Below the pieces are notes generated by a model that ran no database searches, had not been told where the DNA came from, and saw nothing but the letters and a program-made list of their open reading frames with translations. Source: Euborellia annulipes (lineage: Eukaryota; Arthropoda; Insecta; Dermaptera; Anisolabididae). Taken from it: 64,000 nt of DNA. The position numbers and the translations under genes were made by a program. Below, in pieces: positions 57,150-64,000 of the stretch (positions are counted from its first letter, which is position 1; each line of letters opens with the position of its first letter). Where the stretch lies: NCBI GenBank assembly GCA_023213315.1, contig JAKCPI010005513.1:18479-82478 (forward strand), given 5' to 3'.

Positions 57150-57442
57150 GGAATGGCTGGAGGACTTCCTTGCGATGGACAGCCTGGGCGTTTTGTTGGA
57201 CTGTTTGGCCCGGCTGAGTGGCTCAGGCTCAGGGATTGTTGAGCACCGGGGGACTGTCAACAGCGGAAGTAGCGGAACCAGCAATAACAACAACACAAAC
57301 AGTCGTAATAAAGCTGGCGCTGCACTCGCTGATGCAGCTACACAACTGCATTGTGTTCAATGCATCCGGGCGCTTATCAACTCCAAGTGGGGGCTACACC
57401 ACTTGCTAAGGAACCCTCAATATACACGGCTTATCACTAGTA
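57150..57442 (+). CDS. INF2: INF2/form3-like formin, second coding exon (inhibitory domain)
   Basis: The acceptor TTTTTAG is at 57149. The first base completes Lys with the 25535 donor. It reads EWLEDFLAMDSLGVLLDCLA, then a low-complexity Ser/Gly/Asn insert (about 57225-57315), then ALADAATQLHCVQCIRALIN and GLHHLLRNPQYTRLIT. This follows the armadillo-type diaphanous-inhibitory region of INF2 (FLEQSGLDLLLEAL ... CVRAVMNS ... GIEYIL). The Asn-rich insert is not in the vertebrate protein as I recall it. The most likely donor is GTA|GTGAGT after 57442 (phase 1). The following exons, including FH1 and FH2, are outside the window. FHOD or Daam identity is less likely. Confidence 0.82.
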
Positions 57443-57629
57443 GTGAGTATTTCTCCTTTCTAATATTATCCCCTCTTTTTTTTTCTCCTTAATTACTAGG
57501 AAAATTATTTTTATTTTTTTTCTAAGCGCATTTTATTATTTACTTTTTTATTTAAATTGAATTCTCTCGGCTAGCGATAAGCACACACTTGAAAGGTAAA
57601 TTCTTTTTTTTTAATTCATTCAATTACTA

Positions 57630-57692
57630 ACACTCAGGGGCTCACATCTGGTGAGTACGTGGATGGCGACCACGAGTTACCCTAGCTGAAAT
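57630..57692 (+). repeat. 5S-rRNA-like SINE fragment
   Basis: CACTCAGGGGCTCACATCTG, GTGAGTACGTGGATGGCGACC, ACGAGTTACC; almost identical to 18014-18075. Confidence 0.6.
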
Positions 57693-58064
57693 TTTTTTTC
57701 TCTTTTTGTCGTATTTATAATTTTTATTCCCATCTAGGAAAAATTAATTTCCTCCTTGGAGCACGGCCCGTATGCTATAATTTATTTCAATTTCTAGAAC
57801 AATCCGTTATTTTTATTTGCGGTTTGTTCTTAATAATATTTTATAAATATTTTGTTTTGTGTGATTTAAATGCGGACAGGTTGAAAATTAATAGGCTTTT
57901 CATTTCTTTGTTCAAATTTTAATTTTGAATCATTTTATTTTTTTTTTTATATCAATTTATATGTATATTAATATTTCGTTTTTTATTTCTATGAAAAACT
58001 TAAAAAAATTTGTTCTTAATTTGTTTTGTGAATTACTCTAAAGAAATTGTGTTCTTTGTTTTAT

Positions 58065-58500
58065 TTTACTTTCTCTTACATATATATGTAATATATAATG
58101 GGAAAGTATTGCCGGTCATGTCAAAAATTCGATGTCGGGATTTTTTTGTTTACCGATGGTTGATTGAATAATTTTTGTTCCACCATTCAATCGATTGTTT
58201 TGTTTCGGGACCCCCTCATTAAAATTTTGTCTTTTTTTTAGCTCTCACTGTGCGTAATATTAAGGGGGAGAGAGCTTATGCAGAGACTCCGGTGTCTGTC
58301 TGTCTGTCCGTCTGTACGCATAAAAAGTACGGCCAGAACTAAAGGTCGTAGGAAAATAATAATTACATATACGTATTCAGCATAAAAAACTGGTTCTGGG
58401 AAAAATACGTTTTGGTCCCTAGCACTTCTAATTTTTGAGTTATTAATTCGTAAAGTTACGATTTCTCCCATAGGAAATGTATAAGAGATATAACTGGTAT
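58065..58500 (+). repeat. Repeat A-related copy, diverged subfamily
   Basis: Left hairpin TACTTTCTCTTACATATAT, GTCAAAAATTCGATGTCGG, then CTGTCTGTCTGTCCGTCTG and a variant of the CAGAACTAAAGGTCGTAGG block. The rest differs from other copies. Confidence 0.6.
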
Positions 58501-59355
58501 TTATGTATTCTTTGCATTTGTATATTCTATGAATACAAACAAATCATCAAGCAGGCACTTGTTTTTTGTTAAATATGGAGAAATAACTTAACCTCTTTTA
58601 ACCTCTCAATTTGTTTTTGTTCATCAGAATGTAAACAAATGTGGCCATTTTTTTCTTAAATATGGAGAAATAACTATTATTAAAATGTTTAATGTCAAGG
58701 AAATCCACAGTGAGAGCGCCCTTTTGAATTTACTACTGTAAATTCTTTCCTATTTTATAGTGCTCATATGAATCTCTAGTCTCCCTGTAATGACTAGCTA
58801 ATTCTGTGCAACGCTTTATTTTCATTCGGTCCCTTGTTTCTATCTATTAGTAATAGTAAAATATTTTAATTTACCAAAAACAAAAAAAGAGTACTCATCT
58901 CATGAATGACAATCAAATTGTTTTTATTTACTTTATTTACATATTATATTTTATTCTGAATTTTTTAAAGAGAATAGGCCTATCACTTCAAGATCTTTTA
59001 TTATACTGTAGTAGAAATAATCACCTTTTCTTATTGTTAAGGTTTTTTTTTTTTTTTTTTTTTTTAATTCCCCCTTTTCGGCTCCAGAGGCCATTAGGGT
59101 TTTAATTTCACATATTGTTAGGGTTTCATTACAATTTAAATGCTTTTCAATATCTTGACTAGTGTATTAAATCCTTGACTGGTTCTAATATTTTTGTGTA
59201 AAATAATGGAGTCCAGTAGTCCCCTTTTGCTCCCTCCGGTGCTGGTCTACTCTCATTCATTAATTTTATTTTCATTTCTTTTGACATAATATATGAAACT
59301 AAAGACACGAAATATTAATAAATATCTACATATCTGTTAAAGTAATGACTGTGAG
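58501..59355 (+). other. Formin intron, mostly unassigned
   Basis: A T run at 59042-59066 is followed by a SINE core remnant CCCTTTTCGGCTCCAGAGGCC (59078-59098). No exon recognised. Confidence 0.4.
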
Positions 59356-59367
59356 ATGTATAGATGA

Positions 59368-59542
59368 CAGGGGCGGATTAAAGGGGGGGGGGCGATCCCT
59401 CTTTAATTTCAATTGAATTGGTTACCAATCAATTTAAATAAATAGGAAAGGGGTCTAAATGGCCATAGATGCCGGTAAAGGCCTTAAATAAAAAAAAAAA
59501 CCGCCCCCCACCCCCGACTAAATTGCATTAATCCGCCCCTGA
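59368..59542. mobile_element. hAT-like MITE carrying a SINE D segment
   Basis: Inverted ends CAGGGGCGGATTAA with an 8-bp duplication differing at one base (ATAGATGA at 59360, ATAAATGA at 59543). The interior is a SINE D body plus core (ATTGGTTACCAATC, GGCCATAGATGCCGG). The same MITE-SINE join is found at 32068. Confidence 0.82.
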
Positions 59543-59599
59543 TAAATGAATAATTATAGGAAGGGCCAGTCAATAAAAAAAAAAACTACATGCATGTTC

Positions 59600-59660
59600 C
59601 AATCACCGGCGACGTTTCGGTTCTTTTAATTTAAAAGCCATCTTCAGTCCTTAGATGAGA
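59600..59660 (-). repeat. Hammerhead-like motif copy
   Basis: Minus strand: GGACTGAAGATGGCTTTTAAA...AAAAGAACCGAAACGTCGCCG. GG/CC and CTTTT/AAAAG pair between CTGAAGA and GAAA. Confidence 0.6.
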
Positions 59661-60310
59661 TAAGTAGCCTACATAAGATGTCGTTTACTCTTCAGACTAT
59701 ATGGCCAATTCTCAAAAGTATAAAGTTTTAAAAATTGATTATAGACTATTTCTTTTTTTTTTAACATATGACATCAAGAACAAATCAATCTCATCATATA
59801 ATTTATACGAATTTATTAAATTCGAATAAATCTTATCTTATTTTTCATAATATTTGCAACAATCACAAAACGCCATGCTGTCTTTACACTCCGAATACGT
59901 TAAATAACTCAGATATGATCTTAATTACTACGAAAATTCGTAATTATTTGAATCTGATTTAAGAAAAAAATATATATAAATAAATCAGTGAGTTATGACG
60001 TAAATGTTTTAATCAAATCTCAATGTCGTGAAGAAGGCCGAATGTAACGTTGATAGGGAATTAATTTATTATTTATCATCTCTTATCTAAATTAAATATT
60101 AAATGTATTCCGTAAATTAAATATTATCTATAGAAAGTGTTAATGAAGTCTACCGACCCCAAAGTTTGTAAAATGCTTTATTAGGCATTAAACAAAATTC
60201 TTCAGTTTGTACCGGAAACTCTTATTAAATTCAAAAGCTTTTTAAATAATAATTTCTTATTCATAAATTATGAATCTTCTCTTACTATTTTCTCATTGAC
60301 TCTCACTTGA
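59661..60310 (+). other. Formin intron, no exon seen
   Basis: AT-rich. A degraded CGTGAAGAAGGCCGAATGTAACG motif lies at 60027. Nothing else recognised. Confidence 0.4.
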
Positions 60311-60316
60311 GTTTTT

Positions 60317-60339
60317 TACTTTTTCTTACATATATATGG

Positions 60340-60370
<31 letters not shown>

Positions 60371-60957
60371 AATATATATAGAAAGTATTGGATTCATGTC
60401 AAAAATTCGTTGTCGAGATTTTGATGGATATACACTTTTTGAGGTCCCCTGAATCAAAAAAAGGGGTTTTCGCAACATGGTCTGTCTGTCTGTGCGTGTC
60501 TGTGTTCAATTTAAAGCATGAGGGTTGAAATTTTATATTTAAGTTAGGCACCCTTGAGGGGTGAAAATAACCTTTTATTACATAATCGGCCAAAAGAGTA
60601 CTAGTACTTATATACTTTTTCAGTTTTTTCGATTTTTTCGATATTCTCAGCTCCACACGATTTTGATTAAAATTCAAAAATCAATTATTTTTTAGGTGCT
60701 CTATAAAATGTATATTCTCATTTTGTCCCTGAAATCTTATTAAAACCCCTTTACTCTTCTACTTCATAGGAGAGGTAGGAGAGATGGTTGCCATGGTAAC
60801 GAAATATTAATACTGTATATTCCCATGTTTATAAATTTTATATCTTGAATTCGAATATATCGGCGGAAACTAAATTTCGACACAAAAAAATCTTGTGTGA
60901 CAAGCCTACCTTCGGTAATCTAAATTTGTGTGCTGCGCGACCAGTCACACCAGATTT
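60317..60957 (+). repeat. Repeat A, complete copy
   Basis: From the left hairpin (TACTTTTTCTTACATATAT with a (TA)n loop and ATATAGAAAGTATTG) through all internal blocks (GTTGTCGAGATTTTGATGG, TTTTCGCAACATGGTC, TTAAGTTAGGCACCC, TTTTTTAGGTGCTC, GGTTGCCATGGTAACG) to the right hairpin (TGTGTGACAAGCC...GACCAGTCACACCAGAT). No open reading frame or transposase motif. Confidence 0.88.
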
Positions 60958-60959
60958 AT

Positions 60960-62240
60960 TTATTTAATTAATTTATTTATTTGATAAAACTCCCAACAGG
61001 AGATTCCTATATCTATATTATATATGTATATTGATTTTAATTAAATTTCATATAGCGTTCTCAAGAAAGTTAAACTTGAAATTATAAACGAATTATTTTT
61101 TACCTCAAAACTGTCTGGAACCTTATTTATTTATTATTAAATCTTAATATCCTTTATATAAAATATATTGGTCTTGTTAATAAAATAAATGAGGAAGCAA
61201 CCCTTCGAAAGGAGATGGTGTCTAGGGCCTATTAAAACATTTTACTATTTAATTAGTATTCATGAATTTATCCCTATTATAGACTAGTATTTAATAAATA
61301 TCAATATATAAAAAAATTCAGAATACATAAGTCAAGATTTGCTCTTATAGAAGACGTTTAGAGAAAATATTTTTTTTATCTACAATTTCGTTGTTTTTTC
61401 ATTAGAAATTTTTTTTTTATTTATTTTTTTTTTTTTTACATACTGGAAGATTTATTAGAATCCTTCCTAAGTCATAATCAAGATTAGTTTGTATTTACTT
61501 GATTATAGGCCCCGTATCACTGATATTTATTGAGCAGGCTATTCGATATCATTAATTCATTTTCTTGGAAATATATTTTGTTAATTTGTAACAAATATTA
61601 TGAAACAAAGGTTATTTAAATATTAAATAATATTTAATTAAGAGGTCATAACTACTAATTCGTTTATACAAATTTTATAATTATCAAGCATCCATGTCAT
61701 GCTGGAAGAAACTTAAATATTGGGATAAAAACTCCCTGGGACTGATAAAATGATATGTATTATGTGTTACTATTTTACTCCTTCAGAGCAGAGTTCTAGC
61801 TTCAAATCAATGGGTCAGTGCTTTGTTTACTTCTCGATCTAAACGATGAAATTTATTGGCTACCAAATAATAATCATAATAATAAAGAATCCCTCCCTTA
61901 GCTCAAAAAAAAAAAATTGTAATATGATTATAATGTCGTAATCACTTCTAATTTGACAAGATTATTACTATTAATTATTATACTTTACAAATAACTTTTC
62001 AAATTCAACTCCATGACGATGATTTTAGTGTATTTATTTATAGTATTTCCTTTTGTCCATTAGTTTGCCGACCTTCAAATAGCGATCTATTTTTTTAACC
62101 ATAGAAAATTATACATTATTCATTGAATTTTGTTTTCGGAGGTTTTGGATAATGTTGAGACGCATTAACACAATAATAGTCTTATAAAATCGAACAAGAA
62201 GGCTGCATTTGGATTTTCATCTAAAAAAACCGAGAAGTGG
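60960..62240 (+). other. Formin intron, no exon seen
   Basis: AT-rich. A possible tRNA-like scrap lies near 61790-61860 (GAGTTCTAGCTTCAAATC). Nothing else recognised. Confidence 0.4.
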
Positions 62241-62242
62241 AG

Positions 62243-62362
62243 GCTCGTGGCTAATCTGATAAGCTGCGGATTACGAATCTAGAGTTGCTACCCAACTCGG
62301 GTTCAAATCCCACTTGCCGTGAAAATTTCCAAACATTGCCAATGTCTCTTCCGTCTCTGTGC
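62243..62362 (+). repeat. tRNA-derived SINE, family E
   Basis: CGTGGCTAATCTGATAAGC (A-box half), GAATCTAGAGTTGCTACCC, GGGTTCAAATCCCACTTG (B box), GAAAATTTCCAAACATTGCC. Inverted match to 34870-34986. Confidence 0.78.
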
Positions 62363-62405
62363 TATTGGAGTTATTTTCTATTGAGAAATTGTAAAAAAAA
62401 AGAAA

Positions 62406-63105
62406 AAAATCTGGTGTGACTGGCGCACAGCACACAACTTTCTCTTACCTTCGGTAATCGAAAGTTGTGTACTGTGCTTGTCACACCAGATTTTTTGTGT
62501 CGACATGTATTTAGTTTCCGACAGTATGGTACATTCGATTTTCAAGATGTAAAATTTATAAGTATGGCAAAATGTTTATATTTTGCTACCATGGCAACCA
62601 TTTCTCCTATCTTTTCTATGGAGAACAAGAGTAAAGTGGTCTTCAGAAGATTTCAATCACAAAATGAGAATATACATTTTAAAGAGCAACTAAAAAATAG
62701 TTGATATATGAATTTTAAAAAAAATCGTTGGAGCAAATTTTTGAGAAAATCGAAAAAAACTGAAAAAGTGCATCAGTAAAGTACAAGTACTTTTTGGTCG
62801 ATTTTGTTCAAAAGCTTCGTGTCACGTCCCATGGGGGTGTCTAACTTAAATATAAAATTTCAACCTCCTAGCTCTTTTCGTTCTTGAGATATTTTGTTCA
62901 CAGACACACACACAGACAGACACACAGACAGACAGACACACACACACACAGACAGACCATGTCGCGAAAACCACTTTTTTGGATTCAGGGGACCTCAAAA
63001 CGTGAAGATCCATCAAAATCTCGACATCGAATTTTTGACATGAAACCAATACTTTCTCTCTATATATATATTACATATATACATAGGTAAGAGAAAGTAA
63101 AAATG
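62406..63105 (-). repeat. Repeat A, complete and well-preserved copy
   Basis: Right hairpin 62408-62495 (ATCTGGTGTGAC...GTCACACCAGAT), the ACCATGGCAACCATTTCTCC block, AAGAGCAACTAAAAAATAG, a CA/CAGA microsatellite (62900-62957), ACCATGTCGCGAAAACCAC, ATCAAAATCTCGACATCG, then the left hairpin CTTTCTCTCTATATATA...GTAAGAGAAAG. Confidence 0.88.
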
Positions 63106-63159
63106 AAATGAAGAGTACCACGGATCTGCCGATTTGTACTCAGCTTACCCTAACCAAAT

Positions 63160-63285
63160 ATTAGTAGAATTTTTAATTATAGACCACATTTTTGTTATTA
63201 ATTTATTTATTAAAAATATAAATACTGTACAACGTTTCGACTGCTTATTCTGCAGCCGTTATCAAGTACTGTGCACTTGCTCCGT
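63160..63285 (-). repeat. Penelope-like/palindromic unit, same as 7440 and 48355
   Basis: TTAATTATAGACCACATTT, AATACTGTACAACGTTTCGACTGC, TTATTCTGCAGCCGTTATCAAG. The minus strand shows GGCTGC...GCAGTC before GAAACG. Confidence 0.65.
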
Positions 63286-63748
63286 TCAAGTGAACTTTTC
63301 TTTATTCTCAAATAACTGTTTCGATCGCTGCTACTGCCAGTTTTCTTCAGTGAGAAGATGTCAGAATTTCAAGGAGCAACCATCTGAATTTTACTGGGAT
63401 GAAATATTAGATCCCACTTCAATAGCCCTCGGGTAACAGGAGTTCCTATGGAAGGGACGTAAAGATGCAGTCTTCGAAAGGAGTCGGTGCTGAATGGTCC
63501 CTCCTCAAACTAGGACCTCCCTAGCATAGAAGAGGTTGGATAAAAGGAACCGGGTGGAACTAGAAATAAGGATTAGTTCATTAGCTAGAAATATGAACGC
63601 AGGAGGAGGAGGTTAGAGATAGGAAATTATGTAACTTCACGGGGTGCCGGTAAATGGCAATGGCCAGAGGCCAGTTAGGATTTGAGGTGTGTGTCTGCAT
63701 GCACGAAAACACCTCGAGTAAATAAACGGGGATCTCGGAAGGAATTTC

Positions 63749-63780
<32 letters not shown>
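63286..63780 (+). repeat. Possible non-LTR retrotransposon 3' end with (AAT)n tail
   Basis: A mixed-composition stretch unlike the intron. It has a frame that ends at 63436 (IALG, then stop), about 300 bases of untranslated-like sequence (GAAGGGACGTAAAGATGC, CACGGGGTGCCGGTAAATGG), and a terminal (AAT)n run (63749-63775). TAA-type tails mark some non-LTR families. No RT motif is visible, so this is tentative. Confidence 0.4.
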
Positions 63781-63917
63781 TAAGAACAAATTTTTGACAG
63801 ATGTTAATTAGCTTAAATTGTAGAGCATTCCGAAAACTCTAGTTACTCTCTTCCATACAATTATTATAATAACTGATGAAGACTAGTAACAGTAGCGGTC
63901 TAAACAGTTGTTTGAGA

Positions 63918-63936
63918 GAGAGAGAGGAGAGAGTAA
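63918..63936. repeat. (GA)n microsatellite
   Basis: About seven GA units within TTGAGAGAGAGAGAGGAG. Confidence 0.8.
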
Positions 63937-64000
63937 ATAAATTACCACTGTGCTACAGCCATGGGGCTTTAAAATATTTAAGTTATATTTTTTGGACTGA

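Noticed and set aside
62846..63090. ORFs with CVCVCV and THRQTD repeats
   Set aside because: They lie in the CA/CAGA microsatellite of a repeat A copy; similar frames occur in other copies.

Overview
The window is nuclear DNA of an AT-rich animal, most likely an arthropod. The grounds are spliceosomal introns, cytosolic HSP90 and NDK proteins of arthropod character, TCAGT-type initiators, and a dense load of MITEs, tRNA- and 5S-related SINEs and palindromic elements. I cannot name the species. Repeat assignments come from comparing copies with each other inside the window, not from a database.

Layout: (1) 1-2528, repeats including a ~1.3 kb palindrome. (2) 2529-8704, a complete cytosolic HSP90 gene on the minus strand: three coding exons, a 5' UTR exon, a TATA box and a seven-unit heat-shock-element array. 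(3) 8705-11754, intergenic, nearly empty. (4) 11755-14324, a complete nucleoside diphosphate kinase gene on the minus strand: four coding exons, a 5' UTR exon and a TATA box. (5) 15875-21303, a complete seven-exon UTP18 gene on the plus strand. (6) 22418 to the window end, the 5' part of a plus-strand INF2/form3-like formin. Its coding exons at 25351-25535 and 57150-57442 are separated by a 31.6 kb intron, and the rest of the gene lies beyond the window. A second candidate first exon (33737-34006) sits inside that intron, with a promoter-like start and a donor in the same phase as the normal upstream exon.

The four genes do not form a pathway: chaperone, nucleotide kinase, ribosome biogenesis factor (small-subunit processome) and actin regulator. 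The first two face left and the last two face right, with the NDK-UTP18 gap as a divergent intergenic region.

The formin intron and flanks are a repeat bed. Recurrent families are: repeat A, ~640-700 bp with a hairpin at each end, at least 12 copies; palindromic elements carrying a CTGANGA...GAAA motif resembling the hammerhead ribozyme core of Penelope-like elements, at least 12 places; two tRNA-derived SINE families (C and D) that share a 3' domain; 5S-rRNA-like SINEs; hAT-like MITEs with 8-bp target duplications; Tc1/mariner-like MITEs; and other long palindromic MITEs. Two identical tRNA-Glu(TTC) genes lie tail to tail in the intron. Long G/C/A/T homopolymer runs (for example 5547-5800 and 12640-12700) may partly be assembly artefacts.
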